Shown: positions 24,901-32,836 of the stretch, one piece after another
How the letters are laid out: the number at the start of each line of letters is the position of its first letter
Position numbering within the stretch: position 1 is the first letter of the stretch
Assembly (NCBI RefSeq): GCF_011043525.1
Contig: NZ_JAAKGO010000009.1
Span: 62,001-126,000 of the forward strand
Length of the DNA: 64,000 nt
Source of the DNA: Sphingobacterium sp. SGG-5
GTDB lineage: Bacteria; Bacteroidota; Bacteroidia; Sphingobacteriales; Sphingobacteriaceae
Reading direction: 5' to 3'
Translations under genes and position numbers: made by a program
The notes under the pieces: generated by a model
The model's database searches: none
The model's input: the letters and a program-made list of their open reading frames with translations, nothing else
Told to the model about the DNA's origin: nothing

Positions 24901-25062
24901 TATAAACTTTCGAAATTTCGTGTGTTTTTTTCGGGCAAGAACTTGCTGACCTTTACGGACCTGATTGATCAGATCGATCCCGAAAGGAGATCCAATGAGG
25001 CGGCAAACACAGCATTCCCGCAGACGAAAGTTGTAACGGTCGGTGTAAATGTTGGATTTTAA
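21925..25062 (+). CDS. SusC-like TonB-dependent outer-membrane transporter
   Basis: 1045 residues. After a signal segment (about 10-36), a carboxypeptidase D-like regulatory domain (SGKVTDSEGQPLPSISVQRKG onward, about 50-125), a SusC TonB-box-like EEVVVVGYGTQKRSDVT, and the plug (MLAGRVAGLTVIEGSGMPGG, VIDGVQSTLEDLS, SISVLKDASSTAIYGARGANGVILVTTK). The rest is the 22-strand barrel, ending VTVGVNVGF. No STN domain is present, so no FecR/sigma partner is expected. With SusD just downstream it imports oligosaccharides using TonB. It starts the sulfatase-rich glycan locus. Confidence 0.97.
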   Translation: MNKLFIKAIVSPPVYFISACFICLAIVVLPAVQILGMELNHMANESQIPVFSGKVTDSEGQPLPSISVQRKGVIGGTFTDADGMYKIRAKKGEVLVFSRVGYMSQEIRLGDSRTVNVQMSVSMESLEEVVVVGYGTQKRSDVTNAIATVDVEDIENAPQSSVVDMLAGRVAGLTVIEGSGMPGGDDEGSEVTIRGTGTLNDAAPLVVIDGVQSTLEDLSVLGVHEIASISVLKDASSTAIYGARGANGVILVTTKAPVEGNFRFTLNSWAGVQDATVKPKFVNAWQWMTLHNEASAGTLFPDWAIENVKNGIYTDQFSDYNPVPDVFHKALHHSHSLSVSGGTKVIKFTGSLGFQDQGGIIVNNTSNRVNYRSSMAVHISPKVRLGFTVSGSKQGKHGGVGGVRMVMNRLYRTYPITPLHYANGDWGVYNPYTEVTILPARLMAEIGRTDEYFIQDNFAPSLELKPIKNLLLRSQVSIRNNTREMETFNPTYAFHAPNGDVAAGAAYKNTNTLTIREVRNRQVQVSQTANYNYSPNRQNRFTFLLGYEFVQNNIDRRITSGSGFPNNEQQVLDRATSNISARGLLNVVRLQSFFGRVNYAFKNRYFFESNVRADGSSRFPPTKQYAILPSVSAGWMLSREKFFSNWGLNDFVQELKFRGGWGKVANDKMERTQTRVDPTGNYVHQQTLDLENYYYFGGEVVPGAAITAFANENISWEETATTGAGLDMMLFKKRIELTVDWYDRLTDGILYRVPLPPSFGTPRPAVQNVAKVSNRGWEFTALYRHSPKRSAVNFHIGGNLSLNKNKILSLNGEETISDPFILREGEEFNSFFGYVVDGIAKTEEDKQYTFNGNGGIGHLMFKDINHDGLIDEKDRAVLGSSNIPWTYGIRGGFNYKGLSFNFLLQGVQDKVIYIRDWGNRPGDAVALNFWREWWDNRYHAVDNPEGTWPKMDRGGARSGANLTSTFWIHDASYLRLRNVELGYSFPTALVNRYKLSKFRVFFSGKNLLTFTDLIDQIDPERRSNEAANTAFPQTKVVTVGVNVGF

Positions 25063-25102
25063 TAGACATATTTTTATGAGGGTATCTTTATTACATAATA
25101 CG

Positions 25103-26662
25103 ATGAAAGAAATGAAAAGGATATTTTTAGGCTGCTGCATCTGGATGATGATTTTGCTTACCGTTTCCTGTGATCTGTATCTTGAAGACCCTAATAATAT
25201 GGGGGAGAAAAACTTCTGGAAGACCGAGCAAGACGCCCTTTATGGTCTTGCGGGTGTGTTTAGTGCCTATCAGGTCAATGCTTTGATGGGTAAGAAATAC
25301 CGTGAGTTTGACCATGTAACGGATAATGCGCAGACCAGTCAAAATCAGGGATGGTTAGATTTTGAGCTGGAAGCTCACCATGCACAAACTGGTCAGGTGC
25401 GTAATTTTTGGCAGAATTACTACAACGTGGTACACAGAGCCAACGAAGTCATCCGTAATGTCGATATCATGCCGGTAGAAGCCATTTCTGACGAGTCACG
25501 GAAAAGGATTGTAGCCGAAGCCATGTTTTTGAAAGCGTATGCCTACCATGATCTAACGGCACTTTGGGGCGACGTGCCGCTTTATATGGAGCCTATAGGT
25601 CCATTTGATACGCCTGTTGGGCCGATGCGTCAGGTCGACCTTGTCGCACACTTTGTCACAGAACTGAAAGCCGATATCATTCCGAATCTTCCTCCTCTGG
25701 TGCCATTATCGGAAAGAGGACGAATCCCGCGGGGCGCTGCGCAAGCTTTATTGGGTAAATTCTACTTGTTGGAGGACGATTATCAGCATGCGGCGGATGC
25801 TTTTGGTGATATTATTGCTGAAAAGATTTACACCCTCCATCCGGATTATGGCAAATTGTTTACCCCGGACGGAGAGTTTTCTTCCGAAAGCCTTTTTGAG
25901 ATCAATTTTGAAGGTGATGTATTTGATCAGGGAGAAAGTTTTTCAGTACAGGTCGATACATTACTGGCGCCTCGGATTCCTTCCAACTTCTGGAGACCAT
26001 CCCGTGATCTGGCGGACTCTTACCTTTTTGTCGATGGACGTCCAGCGATATCGGGGACGATTTACGGAGATGCCCACCCACAAGGAAGCACCAATGATCG
26101 GTTTAAAGATCGTGATCCACGTTTGAGGGCAACGCTTTATACCAGAGAAGATGTCAAATCCAATGGTGACGTGTATTGGAACATCAATACCAATAATATG
26201 AATACGAGTTTTGCGGCCAAGAAGTATTCTTGGATATCTAGCCAACAATATGATTATGGGGGACCTCAGAATTATTATGTAATCCGCTACGCGGATGTCT
26301 TGCTCATGTATGCTGAAGCACAGAATGAAGTGTTGGGGGCTCCGGATCAAAGTATATATGATGCTGTCAATGCGATCCGAGACAGGCTGGACATGCCACA
26401 TTATCCCGAAGGACTCACACAGGATGAAATGCGCCTGCGTATTCAAGATGAGCGACGTTGGGAGTTTGCACTGGAGCACCAACGCTTTTTCGACCTGAAA
26501 CGCTGGGATATTCTTGTCGAAAAAGTATATCCGATGTACCCACCCGCCAACACACGTAAGAAATATACACGTCCTAAGGTGTATACTTGGCCGTATCCAT
26601 TGGATGAGATGGATAGAAATCCGGGGTTGAAGAAGCATGGACAGAATGACGGCTATCATTAA
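25103..26662 (+). CDS. SusD-like surface glycan-binding lipoprotein
   Basis: 519 residues from ATG 25103. An upstream in-frame start at 25049 overlaps susC and would spoil the lipoprotein signal MKEMKRIFLGCCIWMMILLTVSC. The RagB/SusD pattern is clear: DLYLEDPNNMGEKNFWKTEQDA after the Cys, then the TPR-rich fold (YHDLTALWGDVPLYMEPIG, GAAQALLGKFYLLEDDYQHAADAF), NYYVIRYADVLLMYAEAQNEV and ERRWEFALEHQRFFDLKRW near the C terminus. It caps the SusC barrel and binds the substrate. It begins 40 bases after the susC stop. Confidence 0.97.
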   Translation: MKEMKRIFLGCCIWMMILLTVSCDLYLEDPNNMGEKNFWKTEQDALYGLAGVFSAYQVNALMGKKYREFDHVTDNAQTSQNQGWLDFELEAHHAQTGQVRNFWQNYYNVVHRANEVIRNVDIMPVEAISDESRKRIVAEAMFLKAYAYHDLTALWGDVPLYMEPIGPFDTPVGPMRQVDLVAHFVTELKADIIPNLPPLVPLSERGRIPRGAAQALLGKFYLLEDDYQHAADAFGDIIAEKIYTLHPDYGKLFTPDGEFSSESLFEINFEGDVFDQGESFSVQVDTLLAPRIPSNFWRPSRDLADSYLFVDGRPAISGTIYGDAHPQGSTNDRFKDRDPRLRATLYTREDVKSNGDVYWNINTNNMNTSFAAKKYSWISSQQYDYGGPQNYYVIRYADVLLMYAEAQNEVLGAPDQSIYDAVNAIRDRLDMPHYPEGLTQDEMRLRIQDERRWEFALEHQRFFDLKRWDILVEKVYPMYPPANTRKKYTRPKVYTWPYPLDEMDRNPGLKKHGQNDGYH

Positions 26663-26703
26663 TATTAAAAAACTAACTGAATTATAAATTTATAATAACA
26701 ATT

Positions 26704-29700
26704 ATGTTGTATGTCTATTCTATACAGAACCGATTGATTCACCGGTGGTTGATAACAACGGCAAGACGATCTATACAGGGTAAGTCCCTGAAATTGCTGA
26801 TAGTTTTCTTATTGATGTCCCTATTCGGAGCGTCAGACCTATTTGGACAATACATACCGACGGCGAATGTGCTTTACGTCGATGCTAATGTTACGGGAGG
26901 AAATAGTTCAGGTGACAGTTGGACGAATGCTTCTACAGATCTTGCCGGAGTGCTGCAATGGGCAAAAGATAATTGGGATGCGGGAACCAATGGCTCGCTG
27001 CAGATATGGGTCGCAATGGGAATGTATAACCCTACTACTGTACCAACGGATTATGCGAACCTTTCGGAGGAAAACCGTCTCGTGTATCGAGAAGCAACAT
27101 TTCAATTGGTGAATGACGTAGAGATTTACGGTGGATTCAGTGGTACGGGTGCGGAGACTACGTTAGCGCAAAGAAACTGGAGGAAGAATCCTACTATCCT
27201 GTCTGGTGATATTGACAAAAATGATATGGAAAGTATTATCTCTAATCCACTTACACAGATTCAGGGGTTCAATAGCTATACCGTAGTAACCGCTTGGAAT
27301 GCTGTTGAGCCTTATCTCAATAATACGGCGAAATTGGATGGCTTCATTGTTACTGGCGGACAGTCCGACCATTCGCAGAATCAACCACTGTCGAATAGAC
27401 GTAGTGGTGGTGGAATGTATATCCGGAATGGTAGTCCGGTATTAACCAACCTTGTTATTCAAGGTAATGTCGCGACCAACCACGGCGGTGGAGTATGGAT
27501 ACACACGAGTACACCGACATTCACCAATGTAACTATCTGCGCCAATAGTGCTGGAGGAGGGGGAGCTGTGTATAACCGTACCGATAGTGACCCTGTACTG
27601 GATAACGTATTGATCAGTGGTAATCAATCCAGCAATGGTGCAGGAGGATTTCACGTGGCAGGTGCGGCTACCGGCACCTTACGTAATGTGACCATTACAG
27701 GCAATCGTCGGACTACTATCGATGGACAAGGTAATCCCAATCCCGGAGCTGGGATCTTCATTGAAAATGGAGAAATTAGTCTCTATAACAGCATAGTATG
27801 GAGTAATGGTCCCGGTGACGATGTGAATGATGTTAATAGGATAGCCTCCAACAGCAGCCATAATTTAATAAATGGAGGCCGGTCTGAGGTAAATATAGCA
27901 GGTGATTTTTCGGGACTTACAGCTTCAATACTTTTCGAATCTCCGAAAAATTCATCTGAAACCCCTACAGGGGCAGGTGATTACAGATTGCGCGAAAATA
28001 GTCCTGCCATCAACGCCGGAAACAATGCGTTTGTGGAAAAGAGTACAGACATCGATGATAAACTTCGGATAATTGATGATAATGTAGATTTAGGAGCCTA
28101 CGAGGTACAGCATGCTCCGGTCATTGATGACGTCCTCTTTGTGCGTGGAAATGTCAGTGGTGGAAATGAATCCGGAGACAGTTGGAACAATGCCATACCA
28201 GAACTGTCTACAGCGTTGCAATGGGCAAAGGATAATTGGAATGTTGCGGCCAACGGCTCCCTGCAGATCTGGGTAGCAGAAGGTATTTACAAACCCACAA
28301 GTGATCCATCAGACCGTGATGCGACTTTTCAGTTGGCCAATGGTGTAGAGATCTATGGAGGGTTTACAGGTACAGAGACTACGTTGACCCAACGGAACTG
28401 GCAGACAAACGCGACGATCCTGTCTGGCGATATCGACAACAACGATACCGGGGTGGATGGGGTGATCACGAATAGAGATCAGATAGAAGGGGAAAACAGC
28501 TATACGATCGTGAATGGTTCGGGTGTGAATGCAACGGCTGTATTAGATGGGTTTATCCTCACAGGGGGACTATCCAACGGCAGCGGACAACCGAGATTGC
28601 CGAGCCGGAGTGGCGGTGGTATTTATAATGATGCCGGCAATGCGACCTTTTCGAACCTGCTTGTTTCGGGACATGCTACGGCCAACTGGGCAGGGGGGGT
28701 ACTTAATTTTAATGGAAGTTCACCGACCTATACGAATGTGATCATACAGGGCTGCAATGGCCTTGTCGGCGGCGGAATGTTGAACCATACGGATAGCCAC
28801 CCTATATTGACGAATGTGCTGATCCGGGGTAATCGCAGTAATGCTGCAGGGGGTATGGCCAATATCGCAAGCAGCCCGATACTGGTCAACGTTACGATCA
28901 CCGGTAATGAGCGGGTCAATGGCGCCGGTAGCGGTTTAGAAAACAGAGATGCGGAGAGTTTACCGACATTATACAACAGTATTATCTGGGGCAATGGATC
29001 GGGAGCGGATGTGAATGATATCGCTACGATTAATGCCAATAGCAGTCACAATCTAATTAAGGGAGCAGATGCCGGTGTGAATATCCCGGGAGACTTCTCA
29101 TCGCTCACAGCTGAAGATCTCTTTGTGTCACCGTTGACACCAGGAGATGCTCCTAATGGTGATGGTGATTATCGCTTACGGGCGGGCAGCCCAGCCATTA
29201 ACGCCGGTAGCAATGCCATTGTTAATCTACCGAACGATATACTAAGCAACGCTCGTATACGTGATGGGATAGTTGACTTAGGAGTATATGAGGTGCAGGA
29301 AGGCAATACCGTACCCATTATTGTGCCAAATAACAATACCGTCTACGTAAAACAGAGCAGTACAGGGACTGGAATGGGGAATAGCTGGGATAATGCTGTT
29401 CCGGAGTTGCGTGATGCACTAAGTTGGACAAAGGATAACTGGGATGTTGCGGCCAATGGCTCCCTGCAGATCTGGGTAGCAGAAGGTATTTACAAACCCA
29501 CAAGTGATCCATCAGACCGTGACGCGACTTTTCAGTTGGCCAATGGTGTAGAAATCTATGGAGGGTTTGCAGGTACAGAGACTACACTGACCCAGCGTGA
29601 CTGGCAGACAAACGCGACGATCCTGTCGGGTGATATCGACAATAACGACACCGGCGTAGACGGGGTGATTACGAATAGAGATCAGATAGAGGGGGAAAAC

Positions 29701-31878
29701 AGCTATACGATCGTGAATGGTTCGGGTGTGGATGCAACGGCTGTATTGGATGGGTTTATCCTCACAGGGGGACTATCCAACGGCAGCGGACAACCGAGAT
29801 TGCCGAGCCGGAGTGGCGGTGGTATTTATAATGATGCCGGCAATGCGACCTTTTCGAACCTAATTGTTTCGGGCCATGCTACGGCCAACTGGGCTGGGGG
29901 GGTACTTAATTATAACGGAAGTTCTCCGACCTATACGAATGTCATTATACAGGGAAGCAATGGCCCTGTCGGTGGCGGGATGCTGAACCATACGGATAGC
30001 CATCCGACATTGACAAATGTGCTGATCCGGGGTAATCAATCCAATAATGCTGCAGGGGGTATGGCTAATATCAAAAGCAGCCCGATACTGGTCAATGTTA
30101 CGATCACAGGTAATAAGCGGATTACCAACGCCGGTAGCGGTTTAGAAAACCGAGATGCGGAGAGTTTACCGACATTATACAACAGTATTATCTGGGGCAA
30201 TGGATCGGGAGCGGATGTGAATGATATCGCTACGATTAATGCCAATAGCAGTCACAATCTAATTAAGGGAGCAGATGCCGGTGTGAATATCCCGGGAGAC
30301 TTCTCATCGCTTACAGCTGAAGATCTCTTTGTGTCACCGTTGACACCAGGTGATGCCCCTAATGGTGGCGGTGATTACCGCTTACGGGCGGGCAGTCCAG
30401 CCATTAACGCCGGTAGTAATGTGTCGAATACAGTGGCTATGGATTTGGATGACAATAATCGTATGCAAGGTGGAATTATCGATATAGGTGCTTTTGAAAC
30501 CAGCTTCCAAGATGTTGAGTCTATCGAACAGTTAACGAAGGTCGTTCCTGTTGGTACGGACTTGGCCGATATACCTCATGTCGCTCCGGCTTTTGTGGCC
30601 AAGGCAATGACGCGGGACAATACCATCATGAATGTACCATTGGATCCAAATACAGATAATTGGATACAGCTATCCGGCGGAACATACGATTCGTCCATAT
30701 TAGGCAATGAATATGTATTCCGAGTACCAGTATTGGTGCCGGATCCAGCAGGTCAGCTCTGGTTTACCAATACCGATCCGGATAATGCCGCTGTAGACGT
30801 ACATGTCCGGATAGGTAAGACTTTAGTCGATATGCATGCATCCTGGAATGGTGCCGCCATTGATCTAAACACGGGATTGAATCTCACGTACGGTGATATC
30901 GGAAATCTGCAAATTACACACAACAACACGGACACCGAGTCTGTGATAACTGCTAGCTTTACAGCGGGAGATGAGGTATTGGATGTGGCCGATCTTTCGG
31001 CTGTCACGACGCGTATGGCAGGTGTAGGATACGTTACGTTTACCATGGCCGAAACGGAGAATTTTGAATCGACTACTGTTGTATTTGAGGTGAGTGTCGC
31101 TAAAAAGGATGTTGTTGTTGTCGTAAATCCCGGCCAGAGCAAGACGTACGGCAGTGAAGATCCCGAACTGACTTTTGCTGTGGTCGATGGATTAGTGAAC
31201 AATGATGGTGTAGAGGCCTTTTCAGGCGCCTTAGAACGAACGGCTGGAGAGGAGATAGGGATATATCCTATCGGCCAAGGCACCCTTTCTTCTGCTAATT
31301 ATGAAATTATATCGTTCACGGGAGCAAATTTTGAGATTGGTAAAGGCCTTCAAGTGATTAATTTCACCGTATCCGAACGCTTGCCACTCAATGCAATATC
31401 CTTACCTATTTCGGCTACATCGGATAGCGGTCTTCCGGTGACTTTGACAGTGGAAGATACCCAGCTGGGAGAAATTCGCGAAGATGGCAATTTATACCTG
31501 TATCGGCTGGGAACAATGACAATTACTGCTTCTCAAGAGGGGAACAACAACTACGAGGCTGCTGAAACAGTTGTACGCACCATTCGTATATTTAATGATG
31601 CAAAACTTCAAGTGGCGGTGCACCCTGCTCTCTCTCCAAATGGTGATGGGATCAATGACTTCCTACATATCGAAAATATCGCGGATTATCCAGACAATAA
31701 GGTCACTATTTTCGATAGACAGGGGCATGTGGTCACCGAAATACAGGGCTATGATAATGGACAGCATGTATTCACTGGCCAAAAGGTGCAAGATGATACG
31801 TACTTCTATATCATAGAAGCCAATATCAGGAATAGAACGGAGCGGGTGAAAGGTTATTTCGTGGTGAAGAGGAATTAG
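26704..31878 (+). CDS. Giant secreted beta-helix protein, T9SS type-B cargo
   Basis: 1724 residues. Signal: hydrophobic LLIVFLLMSLFGASDLFG near residue 32-49. Three homologous modules of about 400 residues follow, each beginning with a (V)LYVDANV/VLFVRGNV/TVYVKQSS stretch, then LQWAKDNW...SLQIWVA.GIY, and parallel beta-helix repeats rich in GGG(I/M) and LTNV(L/T)I.GN, typical of right-handed beta-helix proteins. Modules 2 and 3 are nearly identical. After them come an MBG-like domain (VVVVVNPGQSKTYGSEDPEL) and a C-terminal type-B sorting domain (LSPNGDGINDFLHI, VTIFDRQGHVV, YFYIIEA, VKGYFVVKRN). It lies 41 bases after susD, and a PorP/SprF-like gene follows 15 bases later. Likely cell-surface glycan binding or cleavage; no catalytic residues can be named. 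Confidence 0.88.
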   Translation: MLYVYSIQNRLIHRWLITTARRSIQGKSLKLLIVFLLMSLFGASDLFGQYIPTANVLYVDANVTGGNSSGDSWTNASTDLAGVLQWAKDNWDAGTNGSLQIWVAMGMYNPTTVPTDYANLSEENRLVYREATFQLVNDVEIYGGFSGTGAETTLAQRNWRKNPTILSGDIDKNDMESIISNPLTQIQGFNSYTVVTAWNAVEPYLNNTAKLDGFIVTGGQSDHSQNQPLSNRRSGGGMYIRNGSPVLTNLVIQGNVATNHGGGVWIHTSTPTFTNVTICANSAGGGGAVYNRTDSDPVLDNVLISGNQSSNGAGGFHVAGAATGTLRNVTITGNRRTTIDGQGNPNPGAGIFIENGEISLYNSIVWSNGPGDDVNDVNRIASNSSHNLINGGRSEVNIAGDFSGLTASILFESPKNSSETPTGAGDYRLRENSPAINAGNNAFVEKSTDIDDKLRIIDDNVDLGAYEVQHAPVIDDVLFVRGNVSGGNESGDSWNNAIPELSTALQWAKDNWNVAANGSLQIWVAEGIYKPTSDPSDRDATFQLANGVEIYGGFTGTETTLTQRNWQTNATILSGDIDNNDTGVDGVITNRDQIEGENSYTIVNGSGVNATAVLDGFILTGGLSNGSGQPRLPSRSGGGIYNDAGNATFSNLLVSGHATANWAGGVLNFNGSSPTYTNVIIQGCNGLVGGGMLNHTDSHPILTNVLIRGNRSNAAGGMANIASSPILVNVTITGNERVNGAGSGLENRDAESLPTLYNSIIWGNGSGADVNDIATINANSSHNLIKGADAGVNIPGDFSSLTAEDLFVSPLTPGDAPNGDGDYRLRAGSPAINAGSNAIVNLPNDILSNARIRDGIVDLGVYEVQEGNTVPIIVPNNNTVYVKQSSTGTGMGNSWDNAVPELRDALSWTKDNWDVAANGSLQIWVAEGIYKPTSDPSDRDATFQLANGVEIYGGFAGTETTLTQRDWQTNATILSGDIDNNDTGVDGVITNRDQIEGENSYTIVNGSGVDATAVLDGFILTGGLSNGSGQPRLPSRSGGGIYNDAGNATFSNLIVSGHATANWAGGVLNYNGSSPTYTNVIIQGSNGPVGGGMLNHTDSHPTLTNVLIRGNQSNNAAGGMANIKSSPILVNVTITGNKRITNAGSGLENRDAESLPTLYNSIIWGNGSGADVNDIATINANSSHNLIKGADAGVNIPGDFSSLTAEDLFVSPLTPGDAPNGGGDYRLRAGSPAINAGSNVSNTVAMDLDDNNRMQGGIIDIGAFETSFQDVESIEQLTKVVPVGTDLADIPHVAPAFVAKAMTRDNTIMNVPLDPNTDNWIQLSGGTYDSSILGNEYVFRVPVLVPDPAGQLWFTNTDPDNAAVDVHVRIGKTLVDMHASWNGAAIDLNTGLNLTYGDIGNLQITHNNTDTESVITASFTAGDEVLDVADLSAVTTRMAGVGYVTFTMAETENFESTTVVFEVSVAKKDVVVVVNPGQSKTYGSEDPELTFAVVDGLVNNDGVEAFSGALERTAGEEIGIYPIGQGTLSSANYEIISFTGANFEIGKGLQVINFTVSERLPLNAISLPISATSDSGLPVTLTVEDTQLGEIREDGNLYLYRLGTMTITASQEGNNNYEAAETVVRTIRIFNDAKLQVAVHPALSPNGDGINDFLHIENIADYPDNKVTIFDRQGHVVTEIQGYDNGQHVFTGQKVQDDTYFYIIEANIRNRTERVKGYFVVKRN
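28243..29217 (+). repeat. Near-identical 1.2 kb internal repeat, copy 1 (conserved part)
   Basis: Second beta-helix module of the T9SS cargo gene. Offset to copy 2 is 1203 bases at the start and 1206 at the end; the difference is one added codon (SNAA to SNNAA). Long stretches are identical. Confidence 0.85.
29446..30423 (+). repeat. Near-identical 1.2 kb internal repeat, copy 2 (conserved part)
   Basis: Third beta-helix module. Segments such as 29740-29860 match copy 1 at 28537-28657 with very few changes. Confidence 0.85.
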
Positions 31879-31893
31879 TAAAAACAGAAGACA

Positions 31894-32787
31894 ATGAAAA
31901 GATACTTTAATATTCTATTATATATAGCTGTATTGTTACCTTTTCCTTATTTTGGGAAAGCTCAGCATGGTCTCAGTTACAATCAGTTTGGACAATTGCG
32001 TAATTCGTTTAACGGATCATTGAGTCTGATGGATCCGGATGGTGGAGCAGCCTTATTGAGTCGTTGGCAATGGGCTGAATTGGATGGTGCTCCAAAAGCT
32101 TATTGGGCGAGTGGTCATGTTGGCATTCAACGTCTTGGAATAACGGTAGGGGCGGACGTGAAGCAAGTGAATATCGGCGTGGTGCGTGATCGTGAATTAA
32201 GCGGTTATATAGCCTCTGCGGTACGCTTAGGTGAGGACGAGTATATCGGCCTTTCTGTGGGGGGGGGCATTCTGATGCATGCGGGAAATTATTCGAAATT
32301 GGATCCGAGCGACCCCTCTTTTGCACAAGATATTCAACAGAGCCAAGGCATTGTAAGTTTAGGAACCTCTTATTTCCGGGAAAATAAATACTATGTCGGT
32401 ATTTCAGTACCTCGCTTTATGTTGTCGAGGAACAAAAATGATTTGGATTATGACTTCCGTCAAGTCTACTATATTACGGCAGGGGCTTTATTCCAAGTTG
32501 ACGAAGGATTCCATATCCGCCCGTCGTGTATCGTCAGCCAAATGGAAAGTATCGGTCCTCGTTTTGACGCCAATGTATTGGCCTTTTTTGCCCGTAAGTT
32601 TGGCTTAGGCGTGGGCATACAGAGTCAGGGAGATGTCTCGGGCCTGCTGCAGTTCAATGTTGGCAACTTTGGTGTCGGCTACAGCTATCAGATAAACCCT
32701 GGAGCCACAACGTCAAATAGGCGTATTTCTAACAATACCCACGAAATCGGATTGAAGTACCGTGTTGGGGGAATGAAAATGCTTTGA
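31894..32787 (+). CDS. PorP/SprF-family T9SS outer-membrane protein
   Basis: 297 residues. Signal MKRYFNILLYIAVLLPFPYF-GKAQ, then beta-barrel strands of the PorP/SprF type: FNGSLSLMDPDGGAALLSRWQWAELDGAP, GLQ-like QHGLSYNQFGQLRNSF at the start, NKYYVGISVPRFML in the middle, ending HEIGLKYRVGGMKML. SprF-like proteins assist attachment or translocation of cognate type-B T9SS cargo. It directly follows the giant cargo gene, so it is probably its partner. Confidence 0.87.
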   Translation: MKRYFNILLYIAVLLPFPYFGKAQHGLSYNQFGQLRNSFNGSLSLMDPDGGAALLSRWQWAELDGAPKAYWASGHVGIQRLGITVGADVKQVNIGVVRDRELSGYIASAVRLGEDEYIGLSVGGGILMHAGNYSKLDPSDPSFAQDIQQSQGIVSLGTSYFRENKYYVGISVPRFMLSRNKNDLDYDFRQVYYITAGALFQVDEGFHIRPSCIVSQMESIGPRFDANVLAFFARKFGLGVGIQSQGDVSGLLQFNVGNFGVGYSYQINPGATTSNRRISNNTHEIGLKYRVGGMKML

Positions 32788-32836
32788 GAAAAATGGGATT
32801 GACGAAATGATAAAGAAACGATAAGATTAATATATT

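Noticed and set aside
28727-30245. Minus-strand frames inside the beta-helix gene
   Set aside because: They occur twice because of the internal duplication and are shadows of the plus-strand gene.
28243-30423. Tandem 1.2 kb repeat as a CRISPR-like or mobile element
   Set aside because: It is in-frame coding sequence of one protein, with no spacers, transposase or terminal repeats.
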